A stretch of 64,000 bases of DNA from Flavisolibacter longurius (GTDB lineage: Bacteria > Bacteroidota > Bacteroidia > Chitinophagales > Chitinophagaceae). Shown here piece after piece: positions 16,844-25,111 of this stretch. Under the pieces are notes generated by a model. It searched no databases, was not told where the DNA came from, and was given only the letters and a program-made list of their open reading frames with translations. Each line of letters starts with the position of its first letter. Position 1 is the first letter of the stretch. Location: positions 124,001 through 188,000 of the forward strand of contig JACJGO010000007.1 in the NCBI GenBank assembly GCA_014163555.1, written 5' to 3'. Both the position numbers and the translations under genes were made by a program.

Positions 16844-16873
16844 TCCCCGCAAGTCAAACCTGTGGGGATTTTT
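16844..16873 (+). terminator. Terminator of tRNA-Pro(CGG)
   Basis: Stem TCCCCGCA / TGTGGGGA (one G-T pair), 9-base loop, followed by TTTTT. Confidence 0.8.
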
Positions 16874-16987
16874 GATTCAGGGCCTTTCTCCCGCATGAAA
16901 CGTTCAAAGGGTAAAGAGCTCTTTTCAGTCCCTCCTTTTTCACTTTGACAGAAACAAGATGATCGTGCAACACCGATGCAGTTTTTA

Positions 16988-17021
16988 ATTTGAACCGTCT
17001 GCATCCCCCGGTTATTTTTGC
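16988..17021 (+). promoter_or_regulatory. Strong Bacteroidota-type promoter of the small Cys-rich gene
   Basis: TTTG at 16988-16991 (-33 box) and an exact TATTTTTGC at 17013-17021 (-7 box), 21 bases apart. The transcript should begin at about 17024, one base before the GTG at 17025. Confidence 0.55.
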
Positions 17022-17024
17022 CCT

Positions 17025-17333
17025 GTGAAAGCCCTGTTTGCTCTCCTGCTGCTTTTGATCGTTACCGCTGCAACCGTTACACCATGTTGCGTGTATGAGG
17101 ATTGCGGGGAGGAAGGGTTCACCCTAACAAAAACTAACAAAAGCGAAGAGGATAGAGAGGGCACCTGTTCACCTTTTTTCTCCTGTGCTTCGTGTTCCGG
17201 ATTTGTACGGACCACCAAACCGGTGCAACCAGCGGCAATGCTGCCGGCAGAAACTGTTTACTTCGAAGCGATAGCGGTGCATAAACCGCAGGCGGTATAT
17301 TTTTCTTTCTGGCAACCGCCCCGAGCTGCCTGA
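17025..17333 (+). CDS. Small Cys-rich secreted protein (DUF6660-like)
   Basis: 102 residues from a GTG, with a signal peptide (MKALFALLLLLIVTAATVT) and a mature part that has CCVYEDC near the start and CSPFFSCASC in the middle. This arrangement matches, as I recall it, the DUF6660 family of Bacteroidota, small exported proteins found before metal-linked TonB receptors; not verified. The eight or so cysteines suggest metal binding or disulfides. It is followed after 52 bases by a TonB receptor and probably shares its transcript. No function is established. Confidence 0.6.
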   Translation: MKALFALLLLLIVTAATVTPCCVYEDCGEEGFTLTKTNKSEEDREGTCSPFFSCASCSGFVRTTKPVQPAAMLPAETVYFEAIAVHKPQAVYFSFWQPPRAA

Positions 17334-17385
17334 GACTATCAGCAAATAACAAACATCACGATTTTACATCCGCAAAAACAAAGAA

Positions 17386-19542
17386 ATGAGATACCTGTTA
17401 ACAGGGCTTCTCCTGTGCACTGCATGTATCACCGCACAGGCGCAACACAGCCTCCGCATCTCCATTAAAAACGATGAAAACGACCCACTCCCGGGGGCTT
17501 CAGTCAGTTGGGTAGAGGGACAAAAAGCAACTTTAGCCGACAGTTCAGGTACCGCTACTTTAGCTGGCATACCTGGTGGCAAGCAAACCTTTGCCATCAC
17601 CCACGTTGGTTATACTGAAAAAAAACTGGAGCTTAGTTTCCCCTTAGCTTCCGATACGATCCTTTCTGTTATCCTGGAAGAAGGAGAAGAAGAGGAGGAA
17701 GAAGAGGTGGTGATCCGTGCCACCCGAACCAGTCGCACCATCGCCAATACACCTACCCGCATTGAGGTAATTTCCGGCGAAGAGCTAGCCGAAAAAGCAA
17801 ACATGAAACCCGGCGACATCCGCATGCTGCTCACCGAAAGTACCGGTATTCAAACCCAGCAAACTTCGGCCACTTCCTACAATGCCAGTATTCGCATCCA
17901 GGGCCTTGACGGACGGTACACCCAATTGCTAAGGGATGGTTATCCCCTGTATGCCGGCTTTTCCGGCGGCCTGGGGATCCTGCAGATTGCGCCCTTGGAT
18001 CTTCGGCAGGTAGAGGTCATCAAAGGATCGGCATCCACACTCTATGGTGGAGGAGCCATCGCCGGCCTGGTAAACCTGGTTTCCAAAACGCCGGGAGAAG
18101 AAAGGGAGGTTCGTTTCCTGGCAAACGGTACCTCTGCAGGTGGTCTGGACCTCAGTGGGTTTTACAGCGAACGTTTCCGAAAAACCGGCGCCACCCTTTA
18201 CGCAGCCCGCAACAGCACGGCCGCTTACGATCCGGCGGCTATCGGGCTGACTGCCATTCCGAAAGCGGAACGCTATACCCTCCATCCCCGCTTTTTTCTT
18301 TATGGAAAGAACACAACCGCCGATCTTGGCGTGAGCTATATTACTGAAAACAGAACGGGGGGAAATGTGGCTTATATCCGGGGCGAAGGCACCGGCTATT
18401 ATGAAAAAAACAACACGGACCGGGTGACCACGCAGCTTGGGATCGCCCACAAAATGGGCGGGAATATAACCCTGCAGTTCAAGAACAGCTTTAGCCTGTT
18501 TGACCGGCATATTGCCGTTCCTTCTTACCTTTTCGATGCCCGTCAACTGTCGTCTTTTTCGGAGCTCACCTGGAACCTCCAGGGTGAAAAATCGGACTGG
18601 GTGGTGGGAGCAAATTTTATCACTGATGACCTGAAACAGGACCGGGCAACTACAGGGCCGTTGCTGGATTATCATTATACTACAGTGGGTGTGTTTTTGC
18701 AGAATGTCTGGTCGCCTACAACGAAAATTACTTTGGAGAGCGGCCTGCGGGGTGACTATGTCAGCCAGTATGGTTTTGAACTGCTGCCGCGGTTATCCGC
18801 CCTGTTCCGGCTGTCGCCGCAGCTTACCACCCGTATTGGTGGTGGCAAAGGGTATAAAACCCCCACGGTATTTACGGAAGAATCGGAACGTATCCAGTTT
18901 CAGAACCTGTTTCCCATTGATGAAAACCGGACGGAAAATGAGCGGTCGGTAGGAGGGAACTGGGACATCAACTACCGGACTCACTTAGGGCCGGTAGCTT
19001 TCAGCCTGAATCACCTTTTTTTCTATACCCGTTTGAACAGGCCCCTGGTGGTGGTGGGTGCTCCCGGTGGCAAACTGGCCTACCAGAATGCGGACGGACA
19101 TATCGATACAAAGGGAATGGAAACCAACCTCCGGTTTTTGTACGGAGCGTTCAAGCTGTTTATCGGATACACCTACACCGATGCCAACACGCATTACAAC
19201 AGCATTGTTACCGGGCTGCCCCTGACAGCCCGTCACCGCCTGAACAATGTTTTGATGTATGAGATCGAGGACAAGCTCAAACTGGGCCTGGAGGGTTATT
19301 ATTTCAGCCGGCAGCGCCTCAACGATGGAAGCGCCGGCAAACCGTATTGGATCACCGGCTTTATGGCGGAAAAGGTCTGGGAGCGGTTTTCGGTCTATAT
19401 CAATTTTGAAAATTTCACCAACACCCGGCAAACGCGGTTTGATACCATCTACACCGGCACTATCGATAATCCCGTCTTTCGCGACATCTACGCACCAGTG
19501 GAAGGATTTGTGGTGAATGGCGGCATTAAAATCAGGTTATGA
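17386..19542 (+). CDS. TonB-dependent outer-membrane receptor
   Basis: 718 residues. Signal peptide to about residue 20 (CITAQAQ), then a carboxypeptidase-regulatory-like domain (residues 24-95), an acidic run of Glu (about 97-107), the plug (about 118-235, with GLDGRYTQLLRDGYPLY and QVEVIKGSASTLYGGGAIAG), and a 22-strand barrel ending in GGIKIRL. It should take up a small ligand across the outer membrane with TonB energy. The plug resembles CirA/FepA-like siderophore or metal receptors; the ligand is unknown. Neighbours are a Cys-rich exported protein upstream and an ICMT-like membrane protein overlapping by ATGA downstream, as often seen in metal-related loci. Confidence 0.92.
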   Translation: MRYLLTGLLLCTACITAQAQHSLRISIKNDENDPLPGASVSWVEGQKATLADSSGTATLAGIPGGKQTFAITHVGYTEKKLELSFPLASDTILSVILEEGEEEEEEEVVIRATRTSRTIANTPTRIEVISGEELAEKANMKPGDIRMLLTESTGIQTQQTSATSYNASIRIQGLDGRYTQLLRDGYPLYAGFSGGLGILQIAPLDLRQVEVIKGSASTLYGGGAIAGLVNLVSKTPGEEREVRFLANGTSAGGLDLSGFYSERFRKTGATLYAARNSTAAYDPAAIGLTAIPKAERYTLHPRFFLYGKNTTADLGVSYITENRTGGNVAYIRGEGTGYYEKNNTDRVTTQLGIAHKMGGNITLQFKNSFSLFDRHIAVPSYLFDARQLSSFSELTWNLQGEKSDWVVGANFITDDLKQDRATTGPLLDYHYTTVGVFLQNVWSPTTKITLESGLRGDYVSQYGFELLPRLSALFRLSPQLTTRIGGGKGYKTPTVFTEESERIQFQNLFPIDENRTENERSVGGNWDINYRTHLGPVAFSLNHLFFYTRLNRPLVVVGAPGGKLAYQNADGHIDTKGMETNLRFLYGAFKLFIGYTYTDANTHYNSIVTGLPLTARHRLNNVLMYEIEDKLKLGLEGYYFSRQRLNDGSAGKPYWITGFMAEKVWERFSVYINFENFTNTRQTRFDTIYTGTIDNPVFRDIYAPVEGFVVNGGIKIRL

Positions 19543-20144
19543 GCAACGAAACATTGAAATGGTACCTCCCGGTCTTCCTGCTGGTGTACCTATTTATTAC
19601 GTTTGTGCTTCCCAGTTACCGGGTATACAAACAAACAGGGATCAATCCTTTCACCTTTGGCAAAAGCGACAGTGCCCACGATTACATTGGCCGGTTGATG
19701 AAGGCAGTAACAGGACTGCTGGTGGCAGTTGTGCTCCTGTTTTCCTGCTGGGAGGATGGGTATCGCTATACCGCACCGGTGGTTTTTCTGGAGAAAACAC
19801 CGGTGCGTGTGGCAGGCATTGTGTTGCTGCAGCTTTCCCTGGTTTGGATCATCATACCACAATATCAGATGCAGCAGTCCTGGCGGATCGGCATCGATGC
19901 GAACAACCCTACAAAGCTGGTTACCAGCGGCCTGTTTCGCTTTTCCCGCAACCCGGTTTTCCTGGGCATGTTGAGCAGTCTGCTGGGCATGTTCCTGGTG
20001 ATACCCAACGCACTGACACTGGCTATCTTTTTCGTGAGCTATTGTTTGCTCCAGATCCAGATCCGGCTGGAAGAAGCCTTCCTCGGCAGCCAGCACGGTG
20101 CGGTCTACCAGGCGTATCGTAAAAGGGTTCCCCGTTTTTTGTAA
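19539..20144 (+). CDS. Isoprenylcysteine carboxyl-methyltransferase (ICMT)-like membrane protein
   Basis: 201 residues with about five membrane segments. The C-terminal half has the PEMT/ICMT pattern: LVTSGLFRFSRNPVFLG (a cofactor-side RNPxFLG motif) and EEAFLG...YQAYRKRVPRFL. Bacterial members are membrane methyltransferases of unknown or varied substrate, often near metal-efflux or receptor genes. The ATG overlaps the receptor stop as ATGA, so the two are translationally coupled. Confidence 0.8.
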   Translation: MSNETLKWYLPVFLLVYLFITFVLPSYRVYKQTGINPFTFGKSDSAHDYIGRLMKAVTGLLVAVVLLFSCWEDGYRYTAPVVFLEKTPVRVAGIVLLQLSLVWIIIPQYQMQQSWRIGIDANNPTKLVTSGLFRFSRNPVFLGMLSSLLGMFLVIPNALTLAIFFVSYCLLQIQIRLEEAFLGSQHGAVYQAYRKRVPRFL

Positions 20145-20248
20145 AGAGAGCAAATGGTGAAATGGGTGTGGGTTGTTAGTAAGATGAATGAGGAGTGTTG
20201 CATCAAACAAATAAATCCGAAAAAAAATTTGGTGGCAATCTTGTATAT

Positions 20249-20264
20249 ATCGTAATATTGCGAT
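20249..20264. promoter_or_regulatory. ArsR operator 1 (before arsR)
   Basis: ATCGTAATATTGCGAT, a 16-base palindrome with one mismatch, 12 bases before the arsR ATG and over the presumed -7 box (TAATATTGC). Nearly identical to operator 2, which points to ArsR autoregulation by blocking RNA polymerase. Confidence 0.75.
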
Positions 20265-20276
20265 GAAATAAATCGT

Positions 20277-20606
20277 ATGGGCACTACCAAGACAGAAAAC
20301 TTCACGGCAAAGCAAAACGGGCTGGCTGCCCTGTTGAAGGCGATGGCCCACCCGGCCCGCATAGCTATCCTTCAGCACCTGATCAAGGCCAATGCCTGTA
20401 TCTGCGGCGACCTGGTGGAAGAACTGGGGCTGGCCCAGTCAACCATCTCCCAGCATTTGAAAGAACTGAAGAGTGCTGGTATCATCCAGGGAACGGTGGA
20501 AGGAACCAGTGTTTGTTATTGCATCAATCCCAAGGTCTGGAACCGTTTTAAAACAGATCTCAACCTGTTGTTTGATGCCTATAAGGGCGGCACCGGTTGC
20601 TGTTAG
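20277..20606 (+). CDS. arsR: ArsR/SmtB-family metalloregulator
   Basis: 109 residues, typical length. Winged helix-turn-helix with the DNA-recognition helix in LAQSTISQHLKELKSAGI (residues 52-69). Cys41 and Cys43 in ACICGDLVEEL lie in the alpha-3 region where ArsR proteins bind As(III); further cysteines sit at 80, 82, 108 and 109. Arsenite binding would release it from the two palindromes flanking its gene and induce arsR-arsM-arsN2-arsC. Known of family: repressor; seen here: motif and operators; inferred: As(III) as ligand from the operon content. Confidence 0.9.
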   Translation: MGTTKTENFTAKQNGLAALLKAMAHPARIAILQHLIKANACICGDLVEELGLAQSTISQHLKELKSAGIIQGTVEGTSVCYCINPKVWNRFKTDLNLLFDAYKGGTGCC

Positions 20607-20625
20607 CTTTTTTTTACGCGTAATC

Positions 20626-20641
20626 ATCGCAATATTGCGAT
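20626..20641. promoter_or_regulatory. ArsR operator 2 (before arsM)
   Basis: ATCGCAATATTGCGAT, a perfect 16-base palindrome, 20 bases before the arsM ATG and after a T8 run at the end of arsR. Suggests a second, separately controlled promoter for arsM onward. Confidence 0.8.
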
Positions 20642-20661
20642 AAACAATAAAATCAACGAAA

Positions 20662-21504
20662 ATGCAAACGCAAGAGACACTCAAGGAAATGGTAAGAGAA
20701 AAATATGCACTGATTGCTGTGCAGGACAAAGACACCAACCAGGCTTCCTGCTGCGGGGCCGGCTCCTGTTCAACGGAAGTGTACAACATCATGGCTGATG
20801 ACTACAGAGCCATGGAAGGCTATAACCCAGATGCTGACCTGGGTCTTGGCTGCGGTCTTCCCACGCAGGCCGCCCAGATCAAAACAGGCGACACGGTTAT
20901 TGACCTGGGTTCCGGTGCCGGGAACGACTGCTTTGTGGCCCGCCACGAAGTGGGCGAAACCGGGAAAGTGATCGGGATTGATTTCACGCCTCAGATGATT
21001 GAGAAAGCCAGGGCCAATGCCGAAAAACTGGGCTTCAACAATGTTGAATTCCGCCTTGGCGATATTGAAAAAATGCCCGTAACGGCAGATCGGGCTGATG
21101 TGGTTGTCAGCAACTGCGTGCTGAACCTGGTGCCAAACAAGGCCGGCGTGTTCAAAGAGATTTTCCGCGTTCTGAAACCGGGTGGTCATTTTTCCATTTC
21201 CGATATTGTGCTGGAAGGTGAACTGCCGGAGAGCATCCGGACGGCTGCCGAAATGTATGCCGGTTGTGTATCGGGTGCCATTCAAAAAAGCGAATACCTG
21301 GACCTGATAGCAGCAAACGGGTTTACAAATATTACAGTACAAAAAGACAAAGCCATCACCCTCCCGGATGATATCCTGCGCAATTATCTTCGTGAAGAAG
21401 AAAGGGAAGCCTTCCGGTCCACAGGTGCCGGCATTCGTTCCATCACCGTTTATGCGGAGAAACCTTCCAAAAGCGCCTGTTGCGATACGAACTGTTGTCA
21501 ATAA
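20662..21504 (+). CDS. arsM: Arsenite S-adenosylmethionine methyltransferase
   Basis: 280 residues, cytosolic. SAM motif DLGSGAGND at 81-89. The three cysteines known to bind As(III) in ArsM are in place: Cys64 in LGCGLP, Cys152 in SNCVLN and Cys202 in AGCVSG. Extra cysteine clusters lie at the N-terminus (CCGAGSC, 30-36) and at the C-terminus (ACCDTNCC, 272-279). It methylates arsenite stepwise to mono- and dimethyl and volatile forms. It is the main disposal route in this operon because no arsenite pump is seen. Confidence 0.95.
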   Translation: MQTQETLKEMVREKYALIAVQDKDTNQASCCGAGSCSTEVYNIMADDYRAMEGYNPDADLGLGCGLPTQAAQIKTGDTVIDLGSGAGNDCFVARHEVGETGKVIGIDFTPQMIEKARANAEKLGFNNVEFRLGDIEKMPVTADRADVVVSNCVLNLVPNKAGVFKEIFRVLKPGGHFSISDIVLEGELPESIRTAAEMYAGCVSGAIQKSEYLDLIAANGFTNITVQKDKAITLPDDILRNYLREEEREAFRSTGAGIRSITVYAEKPSKSACCDTNCCQ

Positions 21505-21521
21505 ACGCAAAACAAATCAAC

Positions 21522-21977
21522 ATGTCCAGCACAAAAACGACGCTTATCACAGCGGTATTGCCTGAGGATGGTAAACAGGTGGTCAGTCTACTGGCCAATG
21601 AAGGCTTACCAACCGCGGATCTGCCGGAAGGACTGCCGCATTTTTTGGTTGCCACCGATGGACCGGCCGTGATCGGGGCCGTTGGGCTGGAGGTCTACGG
21701 TAACGACGGGCTTCTGCGCTCCATGGCCGTGAGCCCGGCGTACCGCAGCCTGGGAATTGCCGCCCGGCTGCTGGAAGCCCTGGAAGCCGAGGCCAGGCAA
21801 AACGGTGTTACCAGCCTGTACCTGCTGACCGAAACCGCGGCGGATTATTTTCAGCGCAAAGGGTTTGTTGTCATCAGCCGTGACGAAACACCGGATGCGA
21901 TCCAATCGTCATCGGAGTTCAGCAGCGTCTGCCCGGTAAGTGCCACGCTGATGCGAAAAAACCTGTCAGCAACCTAA
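21522..21977 (+). CDS. arsN2: GNAT acetyltransferase, ArsN2-like
   Basis: 151 residues from the ATG at 21522, 17 bases after arsM. GNAT motif A reads LLRSMAVSPAYRSLGIAARLL at about 65-85 and binds acetyl-CoA, followed by the SLYLLTETAADYFQRKGF strand-helix. GNAT proteins next to ars genes (ArsN1/ArsN2) are reported or proposed to acetylate amino-group-bearing arsenicals such as arsinothricin. The ArsN2 label rests on context and general resemblance; the substrate is inferred. Confidence 0.75.
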   Translation: MSSTKTTLITAVLPEDGKQVVSLLANEGLPTADLPEGLPHFLVATDGPAVIGAVGLEVYGNDGLLRSMAVSPAYRSLGIAARLLEALEAEARQNGVTSLYLLTETAADYFQRKGFVVISRDETPDAIQSSSEFSSVCPVSATLMRKNLSAT

Positions 21978-22012
21978 CTGTATTTATCCTAATCAACAGA
22001 AATAACGAATAC

Positions 22013-22426
22013 ATGAAACGCATCCTTGTTCTTTGTACTGGCAACAGTTGCCGCAGCCAGATGGCAGAAGGCTATCTCCGGCATTTTGCCGGAGAACGGG
22101 CGGAGGTTTACAGTGCCGGTGTGGAAACCCATGGTCTGAACCCAGGTGCCGTGGCAACCATGAAAGAAGATGGCATTGATATTTCGGGCCACACGTCCAA
22201 TAACGTGAACGAATACACGGGAATCGAGTTTGACTTTGTCATTACAGTATGTGACCATGCGAAAGAGCGTTGCCCGGTTTTTCCTTCCAGGGCCAAACAA
22301 TTCCATTACAACTTTCCCGATCCTGCAAAAGCCACCGGGACAGAACCGCAAATCAGGCAAGCGTTTCGGCAGACAAGAGATATGATCAAAGAATACTGCC
22401 GCAAATTTGTGGCAGACAATCTATGA
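22013..22426 (+). CDS. arsC: Arsenate reductase, thioredoxin-coupled
   Basis: 137 residues with the low-molecular-weight phosphatase fold. P-loop CTGNSCRS starts at Cys8; Cys80 and Cys87 in VCDHAKERC match the relay cysteines of the Bacillus/Staphylococcus type ArsC, with the same spacing. It reduces arsenate to arsenite with electrons from thioredoxin. It is the last gene of the ars operon, 35 bases after arsN2; its arsenite product is the ArsM substrate. Confidence 0.93.
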   Translation: MKRILVLCTGNSCRSQMAEGYLRHFAGERAEVYSAGVETHGLNPGAVATMKEDGIDISGHTSNNVNEYTGIEFDFVITVCDHAKERCPVFPSRAKQFHYNFPDPAKATGTEPQIRQAFRQTRDMIKEYCRKFVADNL

Positions 22427-22763
22427 TTTGATGCTGAATGACTCAATCGCTTTCAGCAAGAAATCAGTACATGCATCTTTTTAAAATACAGGCCCTGACC
22501 CTGCTGCAGTTTCGTATGGTGTGGTTTAGAAAAAGGTTGTGTTTTTTGCAGATTCGATGTACGGCAAAAGGAGTTGTTCCCGAGAAGCGTTCCTGCTATT
22601 TGGTTGTAAAGCCCCTCTTTTTATTCCCCGAAAGATTATCCCTTCCTATAAAAGAAAAATTTTCCTCAACCTTTTTTATGGCTGCGTTGTTATTTATCGT
22701 CCGTCTGCTATAGCTGACCTGCCCTTGAAGACAACCATTTCATAACCCTTTAAACAAATTCCC
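22427..22763. other. Intergenic, nothing recognised
   Basis: 337 bases after arsC. Small open frames here look random. No terminator with a clean stem and T-run was found, and no acr3 or arsB fragment is visible. Confidence 0.5.
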
Positions 22764-23747
22764 ATGCGGAAGTTTTTACTGGCGGCTATAACGTTGCCTG
22801 CCCTCTTTTTGTTTTCCTGTCAAAAAGAATCCAACCAACTCCGGGAAGAAACAGCCTCCGGAGATGGTATTGTTGCCCTGCTCAATGCAAAGTCGGTGGA
22901 AATGCGAAATCCGGCGACATCTTCTATAAACGACAGGCCGCGGCAGGCGAGTTTTCAACTCCTGTCATATGCCATTGCAAAAGCCGGGCTAGCAAATGAA
23001 CTGAACAACCCGAAATTTGCTTACACTTTATTTGCCCCCACCGATGAAGCCTTTGCGGCACAGGGTTTGGGTACCCGGCAGGCCATCAATGCGGTTCCCG
23101 TGGAAGACCTGAAGGCCATCCTGCTTTACCATGTTTATGTTTATGGCAGTAAGGTGCTGGCGGCGCAGGTACCCACTACGTACACGGAACTTACCATGTT
23201 GAGCAAGCAGAAAGCTTACATCATCCGTCGCGGTTCCGACGTTTATATCAACGGAACTCCTGTAGTGGCAGCGGATATCATGGAAAAGAGCGGCGTCATT
23301 CATGCGATCGACCGGTTGCTGATGCCACCCAAAGGAAATATCGTTGACGTGGCGGCCGCCAATCCCAATTTCAGCTTCCTGGTTGCTGCCGTGCAGCGGG
23401 CAGGCCTTGTCAGTGCATTATCCGGTGCAGGTCCGCTGACCGTTTTTGCGCCAACCAACCAGGCATTTATTGCTGCCGGTTTTCCAACCATCGCTGCCAT
23501 TGAAGCCGCACCACCTGCCGCTTTGATTCCTATATTGACCTACCATGTAACCGGGGGAAGAACGTTTTCCTCTGACCTTATGAACGGTCAGGTACTGACC
23601 ATGCTTTCGGGTGGAACCACTACTGTTTTGTTGACGAATGGTCCGCAAATCGATGGGGCCAATTCGGCACCTTCCAATATTATCCAACCGGATGTACTGG
23701 CCACCAATGGTGTGATCCATACCATCGACAGGGTATTGCTACCTTAA
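22764..23747 (+). CDS. Lipoprotein with two fasciclin (FAS1) domains
   Basis: 327 residues. Lipobox LFLFSC with Cys19 predicts lipidation. Two FAS1 domains follow, about 45-185 and 190-327. Each shows the H1 box (TLFAPTDEAFAAQG; TVFAPTNQAFIAAG), the YH motif (LLYHVYVYG; LTYHVTGG) and the H2 box (GVIHAIDRLLMP; GVIHTIDRVLLP). FAS1 proteins mediate cell-surface adhesion and matrix contacts. Monocistronic, with a perfect terminator behind it. Confidence 0.92.
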   Translation: MRKFLLAAITLPALFLFSCQKESNQLREETASGDGIVALLNAKSVEMRNPATSSINDRPRQASFQLLSYAIAKAGLANELNNPKFAYTLFAPTDEAFAAQGLGTRQAINAVPVEDLKAILLYHVYVYGSKVLAAQVPTTYTELTMLSKQKAYIIRRGSDVYINGTPVVAADIMEKSGVIHAIDRLLMPPKGNIVDVAAANPNFSFLVAAVQRAGLVSALSGAGPLTVFAPTNQAFIAAGFPTIAAIEAAPPAALIPILTYHVTGGRTFSSDLMNGQVLTMLSGGTTTVLLTNGPQIDGANSAPSNIIQPDVLATNGVIHTIDRVLLP

Positions 23748-23761
23748 TTTAAATTCGCGGT

Positions 23762-23806
23762 AACAAAGAAGCCCCTTTCTTTAATGGGGCTTCTTTGTTC
23801 GTTTTT
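23762..23806 (+). terminator. Terminator after fasciclin gene
   Basis: Perfect 14-base stem (AACAAAGAAGCCCC and its complement) with a 10-base loop, then CGTTTTT. Confidence 0.9.
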
Positions 23807-23995
23807 AGCCCTTGTCTATAAAAGGTTTAATTCATGTATTTCAGTTCATCATCCGGAAGGATACGGATGTTAGCCTTCTTACTGCAACCAGGCTGTGTTT
23901 TACAACATTGAACGTTGTTATTTATTTATGTTTGAAGAATAATAGCAGCAAGGTTTGTATTCTTCCACCTGCCTATTTTTCATACCTGCCTTTCC

Positions 23996-25078
23996 TTACA
24001 CTTCAATAATCTGCGCTTCCTGCCCGATGGTTTGCAGGCCATCCCGCAGCCGTTTGCAGTTGGTGTCTGTAATAAAAATCTGTGTCTGCTCATCGTTGCA
24101 AACATGGGCAAGCAGGTTCGTAATGCGTTCTTCATCCAGCTTTTCAAAAACATCGTCGAGCAGGAGGAGAGGAGAGAATCCTTTTTCCCGTTTGAGGATG
24201 TCCATTTCTGCCAGCTTCAGCGCAAACAATAAGCTTTTCCGTTGACCCTGGGAGGCAATGGCCCGGAAGGTTTGGTCGCCCATTTTAAAAACCAGGTCAT
24301 CGCGGTGAACGCCAGCACTGGTGCGCAGCACCACCCGGTCTTTTTGCCTTGTTATTCGCAGCAGCTCTGCCAGATGAGCGTTGTGCATTTCGGAATCATA
24401 CACGAGGGCAATGGATTCATTCTGCCCACTGATTTCCTTGTACCGCCGCGTGGCCAGTGGCAAAAAATCGGCAAGGAAGGCAGCCCGCTTTTGAAAAACG
24501 AGATCGCCTTCTTTTGCCAGTTGACTGTCCAGCACATCCAGTACCGAAAGGTCACGTTCATAGCCATCCTGCAGGGAACGCAGGAAAGAATTACGCTGCT
24601 GTAAAATTTTTGTGTAATGAATCAGGGCCTGCAGGTAAACCGGGTCGAGCTGCGATAATATAGTATCCACAAAGCGGCGCCTTTCCTCGCTGCCCCCGAT
24701 GATCAGTTCCACATCATCCGGAGCAATAACCACACAGGGATAGCGGCCGATGTGTTTGGAAAAACGACTGTAGGCTTCATCGTTCAGCAGGAATTCTTTT
24801 TTGCCGGTTTCCCGCAGAATGCAAACGGCTTTTTCGGCATGCCCATTTAGTTGCAGATGTCCTTCAATGCGGAAGCCCTGGCTCCCGTGTTTTACATTGG
24901 CAGCATCGGTACGGCTGAAATAACTTTTGGTAAAACAGAGGTAATGGATCGCATCCAGCAGGTTGGTTTTGCCGGCACCGTTGCGTCCGCAAATGCCCAC
25001 AATCCGGTTCGTAAACTTGTGCAGTGCAAAATCGTAGTTCTTAAACTGGAAGATTGATATGGATTGTAAAGAGAGAAT
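23996..25078 (-). CDS. recF: RecF, DNA repair and replication-gap ATPase, probable AUU start
   Basis: 360 residues if begun at ATT 25078. Walker A is GRNGAGKT, the ABC-like signature region SQGQRKSLLFALKLAE and Walker B PLLLLDDVFEKLD, so it is a complete RecF that loads RecA at ssDNA gaps with RecO and RecR. The only usual start in frame is a GTG at 25000, but this would cut off the conserved first strands SISIFQFKNYDFALHKF, which are encoded just upstream. The family start pattern MLxLQxISxFQFKNY (from memory) aligns with the codon ATT at 25078-25076. No ATG, GTG or TTG exists between it and the upstream stop. An inverted-repeat cassette begins at about 25081. Confidence 0.85.
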   Translation of the reverse strand: MLSLQSISIFQFKNYDFALHKFTNRIVGICGRNGAGKTNLLDAIHYLCFTKSYFSRTDAANVKHGSQGFRIEGHLQLNGHAEKAVCILRETGKKEFLLNDEAYSRFSKHIGRYPCVVIAPDDVELIIGGSEERRRFVDTILSQLDPVYLQALIHYTKILQQRNSFLRSLQDGYERDLSVLDVLDSQLAKEGDLVFQKRAAFLADFLPLATRRYKEISGQNESIALVYDSEMHNAHLAELLRITRQKDRVVLRTSAGVHRDDLVFKMGDQTFRAIASQGQRKSLLFALKLAEMDILKREKGFSPLLLLDDVFEKLDEERITNLLAHVCNDEQTQIFITDTNCKRLRDGLQTIGQEAQIIEV

Positions 25079-25080
25079 GA

Positions 25081-25111
25081 TAATTAGTTATTAAGTTATT
25101 TAGTTATTGGG
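25081..25111. repeat. Left AT-rich arm of four-helix-bundle cassette
   Basis: AT-rich arm containing TTATTAAGTTA (25088-25098). The complement TAACTTAATAA occurs in the right arm, and the same pair recurs at 62937-62996. Confidence 0.6.

Noticed and set aside
25000-25002. GTG as the true recF start
   Set aside because: Conserved RecF strands are encoded upstream in frame; starting here would leave the ATPase core incomplete.
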